Part shown: piece after piece, positions 7,986 to 16,969 of the stretch | Layout: each line of letters opens with the position of its first letter | Numbering within the stretch: position 1 is the stretch's first letter | Assembly (NCBI GenBank): GCA_046758865.1 | Contig: JBHIBD010000002.1 | Coordinates: 1 to 64,000, forward strand | DNA: 64,000 bases | Origin: JBHIBD01 sp046758865 | GTDB lineage: Bacteria; Planctomycetota; Brocadiia; Brocadiales; Bathyanammoxibiaceae | Direction of reading: 5' to 3' | Notes under the pieces: model-generated | What the model saw: the letters and a program-made list of their open reading frames with translations, nothing else | Databases searched by the model: none | Told to the model about the DNA's origin: nothing | Translations under genes and position numbers: made by a program

Positions 7986-9995
7986 ATGAATCGTCAACTA
8001 CGGATATTGAATGCGGACGGCCTCCATGCCCGTCCGGCCACCCGCTTTGCAGAGATAGCAAACAAGTACTCTGCGAAGATAAAGGTGAAGGCCAAGGATA
8101 AAGAGGTCAATGGTAAGAGTGTCATAGAGCTGCTAACGCTTGGTGCTGAACGGGGTACTGATATACGCATCATGGCAGACGGCAACGACGCTAATGATGC
8201 ATTGGATGCCCTCTCCAGTCTGGTAAGTGGTAACTTCGATGAACAAACGATGGTTGTCAAGAAGGGTATAGCCCTGGCACCGGGTGTGGTGATAAGAAAG
8301 GCGTTTATTTTGGAGGGAACAGGCTACTGGGTAAAGAGGAATTTTATCCTCGAGGAACAGGTCCCCCATGAAATAAAGAGACTTAAGAAGGCTATAGAAG
8401 CGACAGAGAAGCAGATGCTGGAACTTGAAAATCAGGTTTCCTCAAGACTGGGGCATGAAATAGCAACCGTCCTTGAGGCCCACAGGATGATATTGCGGGA
8501 TGAGCATCTTAAGAGGGAATTTATCTCTAAAATAGAAAATTTTTGGGTCACAGCAGAGTTTGCCGTCTCGATGGTCTTGAAAGGCTATATAAAGAAATTC
8601 CACAGCATCGAAAACCAATACATAAAGGAACGGGCAGGCGATATAGTTGATATAGAGAACAAACTGCTGGGCAACCTGATGGGGGAGAAGCGCGAAGAGT
8701 TAAAAAATCTCTCGGAAGAGGTAGTACTTATCACCCGCGTTTTAAGGCCTTCAGAGACAGCATCTCTCGATGCAGAAAAGATAAAAGGTTTTGCTACGGA
8801 GGTCGGCGGTAGAACATCACACACTGCCATACTGGCTCGCGCCTTGGGGATACCAGGCGTAGTGGGCCTCGGCACTATCACCACGGAGATTTACCCAGGT
8901 GATACGGTCATCATCGACGGAAACAAAGGCGTGGTAATATTAAGGCCTGACGAAGAGACCATAAATGAGTATGCGGAGAGGGAAAAGACTATACATGTAT
9001 TTGAGGCCAAGCTTACTCAAGAATTACAGGACCAGCCTGCTGAGACACCAGATGGCAGGGCGATAACCATCATGGGAAACATCGATTTCCCCAGGGAAGT
9101 TAAGACCCATCTACGCTACGGTGCCAGCGGTGTTGGGCTTTACAGGACGGAGTACCTCTTCCTTGAGACGGGCAATCCTCCCACTGAAGGACATCACCTT
9201 AGGTCTTACCTTGAGTCTGTGGAGCAGCTCGGGGACAGGCCGATCGTTGTAAGGACGGTGGACCTGGGGGCCGATAAGTTCTTCAATGGCAATGACTACA
9301 TGGAATCAAATCCATTTCTGGGGTGCCGTTCCATCCGTTACTGCTTTGAACACCCGAACATATTTAACACCCAGCTAAAGGCAATCCTCAGGGCATCGGC
9401 CCTGAAGAAGAACGTAAGGATACTCTTTCCGCTTATTTCCTCCCTGCAGGAGTTCCGCAGGGCAAAGAAGATGGTTAGAGAGGCAATGGAAGAATTGGAG
9501 AGAAAAGGATTACCTTTTGACGAGAACATACCCATGGGGATTATGATAGAGGTGCCCTCATCTGTTCTGATAGCAGATGTGCTGGCTAAAGAAGCAGACT
9601 TCTTTAGCATAGGCACCAACGACCTAGTCCAGTACTCCTTGGCCATAGATAGGGACAACGAGGGGGTGGCCAAAATGTATTGCCCAGCACACCCCGCCAT
9701 ACTAAGGCTACTTAAGATGACCATTGAAGTTGCCGAAAATAACAATATTCCGGTGACGATGTGTGGCGAAATGGGCAGTGAATTGGAATATTTGGTGCTT
9801 CTGATGGGTTTGGGCCTAACAGAGTTCAGTGTGGCGCCGCCTACCATAATCCCTGCACTAAAGAAGGTTATACGCACCATTACATATGAAAGGGCTAGGG
9901 AGGTGGCCGAAGAGGTGTCCAAATTCACTGACCCGGAGAAATCGGTACGCTACCTAAGAGAAATTACCAAAGAGATTCTCCCCGAGGCCTTCTAG
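7986..9995 (+). CDS. ptsI: HPr-Enzyme I fusion protein of the phosphotransferase system
   Basis: Residues 1-90 are an HPr domain with phospho-His14 (NADGLHARPAT) and Ser45 at the position of the regulatory serine. Residues 95-669 are Enzyme I, with phospho-His279 in GGRTSHTAILA and the PEP-binding C-terminal barrel (GLYRTEYLF, FFSIGTNDLVQYSLA, VTMCGEMGSE). The fusion joins the first two phosphotransfer steps from PEP. It follows the EIIA gene by 37 bp. A DNA fragment matching codons about 31-64 of the HPr part is embedded in the mosaic at about 58570-58670. Confidence 0.93.
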   Translation: MNRQLRILNADGLHARPATRFAEIANKYSAKIKVKAKDKEVNGKSVIELLTLGAERGTDIRIMADGNDANDALDALSSLVSGNFDEQTMVVKKGIALAPGVVIRKAFILEGTGYWVKRNFILEEQVPHEIKRLKKAIEATEKQMLELENQVSSRLGHEIATVLEAHRMILRDEHLKREFISKIENFWVTAEFAVSMVLKGYIKKFHSIENQYIKERAGDIVDIENKLLGNLMGEKREELKNLSEEVVLITRVLRPSETASLDAEKIKGFATEVGGRTSHTAILARALGIPGVVGLGTITTEIYPGDTVIIDGNKGVVILRPDEETINEYAEREKTIHVFEAKLTQELQDQPAETPDGRAITIMGNIDFPREVKTHLRYGASGVGLYRTEYLFLETGNPPTEGHHLRSYLESVEQLGDRPIVVRTVDLGADKFFNGNDYMESNPFLGCRSIRYCFEHPNIFNTQLKAILRASALKKNVRILFPLISSLQEFRRAKKMVREAMEELERKGLPFDENIPMGIMIEVPSSVLIADVLAKEADFFSIGTNDLVQYSLAIDRDNEGVAKMYCPAHPAILRLLKMTIEVAENNNIPVTMCGEMGSELEYLVLLMGLGLTEFSVAPPTIIPALKKVIRTITYERAREVAEEVSKFTDPEKSVRYLREITKEILPEAF

Positions 9996-10048
9996 GGGAA
10001 AACCTATTGCCTGTTTTTCTGGCGTAATCCCTGGCAAATTTCTTTAAA

Positions 10049-10720
10049 TTGCAAGAGAAAAGTATTGTAGGAAGGGGCCGACACATAAGGGTTAGGCTCA
10101 GATTCCAGAAGACTGGGGTCTTGAGGCTCATCTCCCATCACGACCTAATGAGGTTGTTCGAAAGGGCTATCAGGAGGGCCAACATCCCTATCTGGATGAG
10201 CCAGGGCTTTAACCCACGGCCAAAGATGTCTTTCCCAACGGCGCTAGCCCTGGGAATAGAGGGTATCGATGAGATTATAGAGCTAGAACTCTCCCAATGG
10301 ATGGCACCTGGGAAATTGCAGGAGTGCCTGAAGGCACAGCTCCCACCGGGCCTAGTTATAACCTCAGCCGAGCCTATCACCCCTCGAAGCCCTTCCAGGG
10401 TAGATGAGTTGGTCTATCAAATTGAAGTGGACCTTCCTAAAGAGATAACACAGGAAAAGGTTGATGAATTCCTTGCTGAAAAAAAATTTCAAATATCAAG
10501 AGAGAAGAAGGGTGGAAAGAAGCTCTTTAACCTCCGCTCCTCAATAGTATCCATAACACTGGAAGACAATGTCCTCCTGTTAAAACTCAAGCCTACCAAG
10601 GAAGGCACGGCGCGTCCAGACGAAGTCCTCAAGGCCCTCGGACTAAAAATGGGTATAGGGAGTACACCGAGGATAACGAGGAGCGCTGTCCATCTTTCTT
10701 CCTCTCAGAAGGGTGATTAA
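10049..10720 (+). CDS. DUF2344 protein (TIGR03936 family), partner of radical SAM protein
   Basis: The sequence RLRFQKTGVLRLISHHDLMRLFERAIRRA, with MSQGFNPRPKMSFPTALALGIEG, is typical of DUF2344. The family is usually fused to, or next to, the TIGR03960 radical SAM protein, which here lies 6.6 kb upstream in another gene group. It overlaps the start region of the RNase G gene, an adjacency also common elsewhere. TTG 10049 is the start in use unless translation begins at a rare codon; no strong ribosome site is visible. Confidence 0.85.
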   Translation: MQEKSIVGRGRHIRVRLRFQKTGVLRLISHHDLMRLFERAIRRANIPIWMSQGFNPRPKMSFPTALALGIEGIDEIIELELSQWMAPGKLQECLKAQLPPGLVITSAEPITPRSPSRVDELVYQIEVDLPKEITQEKVDEFLAEKKFQISREKKGGKKLFNLRSSIVSITLEDNVLLLKLKPTKEGTARPDEVLKALGLKMGIGSTPRITRSAVHLSSSQKGD

Positions 10721-10724
10721 AACC

Positions 10725-12281
10725 ATGAGCAAAAAAATGTTAATAAATGTAGTGGAACCTGAAGAGAGCCGCATAGCCATCCTGGAAGATAATACGTTGG
10801 AAGAGCTCTATATTGAACGTATATCCAAGGGTCAGACGGTAGGAAACATCTACATGGGTAGGGTGTCCAACATAGAGCCTAGCCTGGAGGCTGCCTTTGT
10901 GGACATAGGGTTAAAAAGAAACGGCTTCCTTCACATAAGTGAGGTGCTGAATGCTGTTCTTGGTGAGGAGGAAAAAGCAGAGAAAACACGAAGCAAGAAG
11001 GAACAAAGGCGAATACAGTCACTGCTCAAGCCAGGTCAAGAACTTCTGGTACAAATAATAAGGGAGGGCGTTGGTGAAAAGGGGCCAAGCCTTACCGGCT
11101 ACATAAGTCTGCCTGGCCGCTACTTGGTTCTCATGCCCTACGCCACCAGGCACGGCGTATCAAGAAAGATTTTGGACGAAGAGGAACGGGCACGACTCAA
11201 GCAGATCATCAAAGAACTAAAACCTCCAGCTAACATGGGCCTTATCGTTCGTACCGCTGGGGCGGGTCAGACCAAGAGAGAACTTTCCAAAGACCTCAAC
11301 TATTTACTCCGCCTGTGGAAGGCGGTGGAGGAGCGACAAACGAACACCCTTATCCCTTCACTCATATACCAAGAGAGCGACCTGGTCATCAGGACCATCA
11401 GAGATATTTTCTCCCCGGATATTGAGGAGATAATCGTTGACTCGGAGGACACTTACAGAAAGACCAAAGATTTCCTGAAGCAGATAATGCCAAAATACGT
11501 TAAAAGTGTAAGGCTCCACAGGGCGAGAGTACCCATATTCCACAAATACCGCATCGAAGAAGAAATTGAAATGATAAACAATAGGAAGATACCCCTAAAG
11601 CAGGGGGGCTCTCTGGTTATAGAACAGACGGAAGCCCTGGTGGCGATAGATGTAAACAGTGGACGGTTTAAAAAGGGCGCCGACCCAGAAGAGACCGCCT
11701 TTAGAACCAATATAGAAGCCACTAAGGAGATTGTCCGACAAATTCGTTTGCGTGACCTGGGGGGAGTTATTATAATAGATTTTATTGATATGCAGCAAGA
11801 GCCTCACAGGCGCGCGGTGGAAAAGGCCCTTGCTGATGCCCTGAAGAAGGACTGGGCGCGTACCAAAATGCTCAAGATGTCAAAGTTCGGCATCGTTGAG
11901 ATTACGAGGCAAAGGATTAAGCGCAGCCTGAGGGATGCACTGTACGAAAGCTGCCCAGAGTGCGGGGGAACCGGGTTCACAAAGACCGTAGAAAGCCTTA
12001 GCCTCAATATAATGAGGGAAATAAGGTCTGCCCTCGATAATAAAGAACTTAAAACAATCGAGGTGGTGGCAGACAACCAGGTAGCCCAATTTCTACAGAA
12101 TCAGAAGAGAAAACATATATCTGAACTTGAAGACCATTATAGTAAAAGGATAGTGGTAAAAAGCGCTGTAGAAAATGGATGGAGGGTGGGCGACATAAGG
12201 ATAAATTACTTCAACTCAGACGGTCGGCCCATTGACCCTGTAAAGAAGGGGGAGACACGTGTACGCCATAATAAAGGATAG
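10725..12281 (+). CDS. rng: Ribonuclease E/G
   Basis: The protein of about 518 residues has an S1 RNA-binding domain (GNIYMGRVSNIEPSLEAAFVDIG), the RNase H-like catalytic core with the Mg-binding aspartates in VAIDVNSG and IIIDFIDM, and the zinc-link CPECGGTG near residue 405. It lacks the long C-terminal scaffold of RNase E, so it is the RNase G type that processes 16S rRNA 5' ends and mRNAs. ATG 10725 has AGAAGGG upstream; GTG 10713 is an alternative. The 3' end overlaps rplU. Confidence 0.93.
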   Translation: MSKKMLINVVEPEESRIAILEDNTLEELYIERISKGQTVGNIYMGRVSNIEPSLEAAFVDIGLKRNGFLHISEVLNAVLGEEEKAEKTRSKKEQRRIQSLLKPGQELLVQIIREGVGEKGPSLTGYISLPGRYLVLMPYATRHGVSRKILDEEERARLKQIIKELKPPANMGLIVRTAGAGQTKRELSKDLNYLLRLWKAVEERQTNTLIPSLIYQESDLVIRTIRDIFSPDIEEIIVDSEDTYRKTKDFLKQIMPKYVKSVRLHRARVPIFHKYRIEEEIEMINNRKIPLKQGGSLVIEQTEALVAIDVNSGRFKKGADPEETAFRTNIEATKEIVRQIRLRDLGGVIIIDFIDMQQEPHRRAVEKALADALKKDWARTKMLKMSKFGIVEITRQRIKRSLRDALYESCPECGGTGFTKTVESLSLNIMREIRSALDNKELKTIEVVADNQVAQFLQNQKRKHISELEDHYSKRIVVKSAVENGWRVGDIRINYFNSDGRPIDPVKKGETRVRHNKG

Positions 12282-12573
12282 AGGCAAACAGTATAAGGTG
12301 ACGCCAGGAGAAAGCATCCTCATTGACTCACTGGAGGGCCTAAAAGAGGCTGACCGGATAGAGTTCGATGAAGTGGTGGCCGTAGGGGGCGATGATAAGG
12401 GTAAGATTGGCACACCGCTTGTCAAGGGAGCAAAGGTAGTTGGCGAGGTAGAAGGCCAAAGACAAGGAGACAAGATAACCGTCTTCAAATTTAAACGAAG
12501 AAAAGGCTACAGGAGAAAGAGGGGCCACAGACAACGTTTTACACTGGTGAAAATAAAGGGAATTGTCGTATAA
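12259..12573 (+). CDS. rplU: 50S ribosomal protein L21
   Basis: The sequence YAIIKDRGKQYKVTPGE and the C-terminal FKRRKGYRRKRGHRQRFT mark L21, 104 residues, a large-subunit protein that binds 23S rRNA. It starts at GTG 12259 inside the end of rng, with GAAGGGGGA upstream. The order rng-rplU-rpmA-obg is a common bacterial arrangement. Confidence 0.97.
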   Translation: MYAIIKDRGKQYKVTPGESILIDSLEGLKEADRIEFDEVVAVGGDDKGKIGTPLVKGAKVVGEVEGQRQGDKITVFKFKRRKGYRRKRGHRQRFTLVKIKGIVV

Positions 12574-12591
12574 TAAAAAGAGGAAGGAATC

Positions 12592-12834
12592 ATGGCACAT
12601 AAGAAGGGACAAGGCTCAAGCAGGAACGGGCGCGACAGCAACCCTCAGTACCGAGGGGTAAAACGCTATGGCGGGGAGTTTGTCACGGCCGGCTCAATAA
12701 TAGTGAGGCAGTGCGGTACCAAGTTCCGTCCTGGCTTTAACGTGGGCCGCGGTCGCGATGACACCCTCTTCGCCAAGGCAAGCGGAACAGTGCGTTTCGA
12801 TACAGGCAGACGTGTGAGCGTTTATTCCTCATAA
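12592..12834 (+). CDS. rpmA: 50S ribosomal protein L27
   Basis: L27 is a large-subunit protein whose N-terminal tail reaches the peptidyl transferase centre. The 80-residue sequence [18 protein letters not shown] is the processed-type N-terminus, so no removable leader is present. AGAGGAAGGA precedes the ATG. A clear terminator hairpin follows before obg. Confidence 0.97.
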   Translation: MAHKKGQGSSRNGRDSNPQYRGVKRYGGEFVTAGSIIVRQCGTKFRPGFNVGRGRDDTLFAKASGTVRFDTGRRVSVYSS

Positions 12835-12870
12835 TCACAGCCTGGCCACAAGGGCGTTTTCTGCACATTA

Positions 12871-12896
12871 GGGGAGCACATCTTGCTCCCCTTTTT
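12871..12896 (+). terminator. Intrinsic terminator after rpmA
   Basis: GGGGAGCA and TGCTCCCC form an 8-bp stem with a 6-base loop, followed by TTTTT. It separates the ribosomal protein genes from obg, so obg is read either by partial readthrough or from its own promoter. Confidence 0.9.
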
Positions 12897-12909
12897 CTAT
12901 CACGTCAAT

Positions 12910-13944
12910 ATGTTCATAGACGAAGCCACAATCTACGTTAAGGGAGGCGACGGAGGTCACGGCTGTGTGAGTTTCCGACGGGAGAAGTTCGTGCCAAAGG
13001 GCGGCCCTGATGGTGGAGATGGAGGAAAGGGTGGTGATGTGATCCTCCGCACAAGCGCAAAGATAGATACACTCATGGACATTACTTCCAGAGTAAAATA
13101 TATGGCAGAGAACGGGCGCCACGGGGAGGGTTCCAACAAGCATGGTCGCAACGGGAAGAATCTAATTATGCACCTACCAGTAGGGACAGTAGTCAAGGAC
13201 AGAGATAGTGGCCGTGTGCTAAAGGACCTCACAGAACCAGGGCAGTGGATACGCATCGCCAGGGGCGGCAGGGGCGGTAGAGGAAACAAATATTTTGCCA
13301 GTTCAACCAACAGAACGCCACGCATAGCGGAAAGGGGCGAGAAGGGCAAGGAACGCTGGCTCAAACTGGAACTAAAGCTTGTTGCCGATGTCGGAGTTAT
13401 AGGGATGCCCAACGCAGGGAAATCTACCCTCCTGTCCCGCATATCTAAAGCACACCCAAAGATTGCCGAATATCCGTTCACAACACTTTATCCCCACCTC
13501 GGCATCGTGGAGATAGAAGAATACCGAAGAATAGTGGTGGCTGACCTACCCGGACTCATCCAGGGTGCCCACAGTGGCGTAGGCCTGGGAGATGAGTTTC
13601 TTCGACACGTAGAGCGCACCAAGTTGCTGCTGCACCTCATCGACATCGCCCCCAAGAGTGGCCCAGACCCACTTGAGGCCTATCGTATCATAAGAAAGGA
13701 GCTAGAACTCTATAACCCAGAACTCTCGAAGAAAAGAGAGATAATCGCAGCCAACAAAATAGACATTATTGACGAGACCCTCTACAAGAAAAGAGTCAAG
13801 TCGTTGGAAGAAACTATATCACAACCCGTTTACGGCATCTCTGCTAAGAAGGGAAACAACCTGGAAGTGCTTCTTAAGGTTGTGGCCGAGACGCTTAGAA
13901 CTTTATCCAGCGAAACCCGGTTAGAGGAAACCGCCACTATATAG
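12910..13944 (+). CDS. obgE: Obg/CgtA GTPase
   Basis: Obg is a ribosome-associated GTPase in 50S assembly and stress signalling. The glycine-rich Obg fold (VKGGDGGHGCVSFRREKFVPKG) covers residues 1-157 and the G domain follows with GMPNAGKST, DLPGLIQGAH and NKIDI. The protein ends shortly after the G domain and lacks the extra C-terminal OCT domain of some species. I chose ATG 12910, which gives the usual MFIDEA start; an earlier start at 12883 would lie within the terminator hairpin. Confidence 0.95.
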   Translation: MFIDEATIYVKGGDGGHGCVSFRREKFVPKGGPDGGDGGKGGDVILRTSAKIDTLMDITSRVKYMAENGRHGEGSNKHGRNGKNLIMHLPVGTVVKDRDSGRVLKDLTEPGQWIRIARGGRGGRGNKYFASSTNRTPRIAERGEKGKERWLKLELKLVADVGVIGMPNAGKSTLLSRISKAHPKIAEYPFTTLYPHLGIVEIEEYRRIVVADLPGLIQGAHSGVGLGDEFLRHVERTKLLLHLIDIAPKSGPDPLEAYRIIRKELELYNPELSKKREIIAANKIDIIDETLYKKRVKSLEETISQPVYGISAKKGNNLEVLLKVVAETLRTLSSETRLEETATI

Positions 13945-13961
13945 TATAGTTAGCAATCACC

Positions 13962-14720
13962 ATGTTAATCGCCGTAGACATTGGCAATACAAACATCCAC
14001 CTGGGCTTATTTGACCTCGATAGCAGGCAATTAGTCAGCCGTTTCACGGTGAGTGCCTCTAATACTCACTTGAAGAACCTCCCTGTAGATTCGTTTATAC
14101 TACAGAGTGCTTCTGACTGCATATTGGCCTCTGTTAATCCGAGGGCAGAAAGTGCCTTTTGCAACTGGTTAGATTCCAGATGGGACAGAAGCCCCCTCAG
14201 GATCCCCATTGACGTACCTATCCACATACCAGTCCTGGTGAAAGACCCCGAGAGGGTAGGAGTGGATAGGCTGCTTAACGCCCTGGCAGCCTTCCAGAGG
14301 ACCGGCACTACAACCATTGTGGTGGACGTAGGGACTGCTATAACTATAGATGTTATATCAAACAAAGGTGAGTTTCTGGGCGGGGTAATAGCTCCAGGGC
14401 TCGAGTCCCTCAAGGAGGCACTGCACACGCGCACGGCCTTCCTGCCTAAAGTATCAGTGCAAAGACCACAACACGTCCTGGGTAAAGACACGGAGAAGGC
14501 TGTTAGAACAGGACTCTACTGGGGTGGGGTAGGAGTGATAGAGAAGATTACAAAAAAGCTCATAGAGGAACTGGGCAATAAGCCCAGTGTTTTGGCTACC
14601 GGTGGAGATGCAGAACTCCTTGCAAACGAAATACAATTAATAGACAGAGTGGTTCCTCATCTTACACTCGAAGGCATCCTGACCGCCTACAATGCGCAAT
14701 TTAGCGGCAAAGGCATCTGA
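13962..14720 (+). CDS. coaX: Type III pantothenate kinase
   Basis: CoaX phosphorylates pantothenate in the first step of coenzyme A synthesis. The 252-residue protein has the ASKHA-type phosphate loop DIGNTNIHLGLF, the motif DPERVGVDRLLNALAA, and TIVVDVGTAITIDVI and FLGGVIAPGL, all typical of type III enzymes. It lies 17 bp after obg and converges with a minus-strand TPR gene. Confidence 0.95.
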   Translation: MLIAVDIGNTNIHLGLFDLDSRQLVSRFTVSASNTHLKNLPVDSFILQSASDCILASVNPRAESAFCNWLDSRWDRSPLRIPIDVPIHIPVLVKDPERVGVDRLLNALAAFQRTGTTTIVVDVGTAITIDVISNKGEFLGGVIAPGLESLKEALHTRTAFLPKVSVQRPQHVLGKDTEKAVRTGLYWGGVGVIEKITKKLIEELGNKPSVLATGGDAELLANEIQLIDRVVPHLTLEGILTAYNAQFSGKGI

Positions 14721-14724
14721 CTAC

Positions 14725-15195
14725 CTACTTGTCTTCCTTATCTCCTATTACCGTGCCTGTCCTCTTAACCCTGGCTATAAGCTCCCGGTACCTCTTATCG
14801 CCCCTCAGTCTTTCCAGGTCCTTATCCGTTTCTATGTGTCGAATGTCCTTATAGCCCAGCGTTATTGAAATCTCCAGTTCTTTTAGGGCGGCATCTACGT
14901 AGCCTGTAAGGCAATAACTGCAGGCAAGATTGTAGCGCACGACGGGGTCCTCGGGCCTAAGCTCCACAAGCCTCTTATCCACCTTTAATCCTTCTTCATG
15001 TCTTCCAACGGCCGTGTAGGCATTTCCAAGGTACAAGAGACAATCAGTGTAGTTCGGGTTGTTCTCCAGTACCCCCTCCAGGAACCATATTGTGAAATCC
15101 TCTCCCGGCCTCTTGAACTCATCCGACCTCAGCTGAAAGCTGTATTGTGGCAGGGTAATAGATGGAAATTGATACGAACCAGACAGCTTATCCAT
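14725..15195 (-). CDS. TPR-repeat protein, function unknown
   Basis: The 156-residue protein contains two or three tetratricopeptide repeats (NYTDCLLYLGNAYTAVGRHEEG, DPVVRYNLACSYCLTGYVDAAL) and the TPR end motif with DIRHIETDKDLERLRGD. It has no signal peptide or membrane segment, so a cytoplasmic protein-binding role is likely. It is the only minus-strand gene in this stretch and its end meets coaX tail to tail. Confidence 0.75.
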   Translation of the reverse strand: MDKLSGSYQFPSITLPQYSFQLRSDEFKRPGEDFTIWFLEGVLENNPNYTDCLLYLGNAYTAVGRHEEGLKVDKRLVELRPEDPVVRYNLACSYCLTGYVDAALKELEISITLGYKDIRHIETDKDLERLRGDKRYRELIARVKRTGTVIGDKEDK

Positions 15196-15397
15196 AATGT
15201 AGGCCCTTTCTGCCGATATGATTTCTCAATCCAAAATCCCCTTTTTGCCCCTGTCATAAATATCCAAAAGTATGTGAGTTGTCAATGTTTAAAACGCCAG
15301 ACCTTTGCAGTATAATCCTTTGACACAACAAAGATTATATGATATAGTTCCTTAAGGGACGTTATGTAACTGTCCATATTTAAAGGGGGGGACGGAG

Positions 15398-16336
15398 TTG
15401 AGGTCAGTATTGTTAGTGCTATGCCTGTTGTTCCTCGCAAGTCTCTCTGTGGCGGAAAGCGCCACACTAGAGGCCAAGGAAGGGCCAGCGACACGAGAAA
15501 CAGAAAAGTCTGCAACGGCTAAGGGGTCAGGAAAAGACCCCACTACCTCACCAGAGAAAAGAGCAGAGACCTCCACTAAGGTGTCCAAAGAAGCAAAGAA
15601 GCAACCTGCCGGCCAAGAAAGCGTCCGGAAAAGCCCTCCACCTGAATCCAAACCGAAAGTAGCAGAAAAAGGGGATACCGGGGCCTTATTTTCAGTAGAG
15701 GAGAGTGAAAGAGCACACAAAGAACAAATTAGTATACACGAAATGGTGTCAGAAAAGGCAGGAGGTGAGTCCTTATTCTCTGTGGAGGAGGCCGAAAAAG
15801 CGGGTAAAGAACAGACTAGTATACACGAAATGGTGCCAGAGAAGGCAAAAGAGGAAAAAGACGTGTCCTTATTCTCTGTAGAGAAGGCCGAAAAAGAGGC
15901 CAAGCGTCGTATCGCCCGTCCAAAGATAAGGGCTCGGAGGCCCCACGTAACCAGACGTAAGGCTGAAAAGGCAGAGAAAGAGGCGCGAGAAAAGGTCCCC
16001 CTAACCCGCCGTAAGGCCGAGAAGAAAAAAGACGATTGGGTGAAGATTGAACTTGGGTTTGCATACAAAGACATTCAGCTATTTCAGGGCAGCTACACCT
16101 TTGAGTCCCATTTTATTGGTGAAATGGTTAATAAGAGTGGCAGGGATTTTGGCATAGTAAAATTTATGTTTAGTGCCTACGACAGACGCGGTAAGCTAAT
16201 ATCCGAAGAACCCTTCCAAATAACAGACTTTTATGATGGCCAGATAAAGACCTTTAAGGGCACTGTGGTGGACGGTTACAAGGATATAACAAGTCACAAG
16301 ATAAGATTTATATCGGGGGCCCCGACCGCAGGGTGA
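15398..16336 (+). CDS. Secreted low-complexity protein with C-terminal FxLYD-like domain
   Basis: The 312-residue protein starts at TTG with GGGGGGGACGGAG upstream and has a signal peptide ending near SLSVAES. Residues 25-210 are Lys/Glu/Ala-rich and include three units built on LFSVEEAEKA, two followed by KEQxSIHEMV. The last about 100 residues (FIGEMVNKSGRDFGIVKFMF) resemble the FxLYD beta-sandwich domain found in secreted bacterial proteins. The charged linker suggests a spacer at the cell surface or periplasm. It precedes scpB by 10 bp and may share its transcript. Confidence 0.65.
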   Translation: MRSVLLVLCLLFLASLSVAESATLEAKEGPATRETEKSATAKGSGKDPTTSPEKRAETSTKVSKEAKKQPAGQESVRKSPPPESKPKVAEKGDTGALFSVEESERAHKEQISIHEMVSEKAGGESLFSVEEAEKAGKEQTSIHEMVPEKAKEEKDVSLFSVEKAEKEAKRRIARPKIRARRPHVTRRKAEKAEKEAREKVPLTRRKAEKKKDDWVKIELGFAYKDIQLFQGSYTFESHFIGEMVNKSGRDFGIVKFMFSAYDRRGKLISEEPFQITDFYDGQIKTFKGTVVDGYKDITSHKIRFISGAPTAG

Positions 16337-16346
16337 TAGACTATTT

Positions 16347-16964
16347 ATGACAATAGAAGACTCGCACCCGCAAGAAGAACAAGCTACGCAGGAAGAACAA
16401 AGTACTGAAATTATCCCCCCCACAAGAGAGAAAAGCCCCACAGAAGGAGACCTCAAAGAGATTCGGCCCATTCTTGAGGCCCTGCTTTTTGCAACTGACC
16501 AACCCGTAACGATAAAGAGACTTACAGAGATAGTGGGTGCAGAAAAGGGTAAAATCCTCAAGGCCATTGAGGAGTTGCGTAAAGAGTATGACAGCATGGG
16601 AAGGGCATTCCAGATAGAAGAGATAGCAGGTGGCTTTCTAATCCTTTCCAGGCCGGAATACCATCAGTGGATTGCTGGACTAGAGAAAAAGGTTCGAGAG
16701 TCGAAACTTTCGCCAGCGGCCATGGAGACGCTATCCATTATCGCCTACAAGCAACCTATCCTTCGTTCTACTGTAGAGGCCATAAGGGGCGTAGAATCCA
16801 GCCAGACGCTGCGGAGCCTCTTAGAAAAGGGCCTGGTAAAGATAGTGGGGCGAGACGAAACGCTGGGACGCCCACTCCTTTACGGAACCACAAAAAAATT
16901 CCTTGAATACTTTGGTCTCCGTTCCCTCCGCGACCTCCCCAGAACCCGGGAAGTATCTTCCTAG
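16347..16964 (+). CDS. scpB: Segregation and condensation protein B
   Basis: ScpB is the winged-helix kleisin partner of the SMC-ScpA condensin. The 205-residue protein has the family core EALLFATDQPVTIKRL and ETLSIIAYKQPILRSTVEAIRG, with a Glu/Gln/Thr-rich N-terminal tail of about 35 residues. scpA is not adjacent. The next gene, cobT, begins 5 bp downstream. Confidence 0.93.
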   Translation: MTIEDSHPQEEQATQEEQSTEIIPPTREKSPTEGDLKEIRPILEALLFATDQPVTIKRLTEIVGAEKGKILKAIEELRKEYDSMGRAFQIEEIAGGFLILSRPEYHQWIAGLEKKVRESKLSPAAMETLSIIAYKQPILRSTVEAIRGVESSQTLRSLLEKGLVKIVGRDETLGRPLLYGTTKKFLEYFGLRSLRDLPRTREVSS

Positions 16965-16969
16965 AATAT

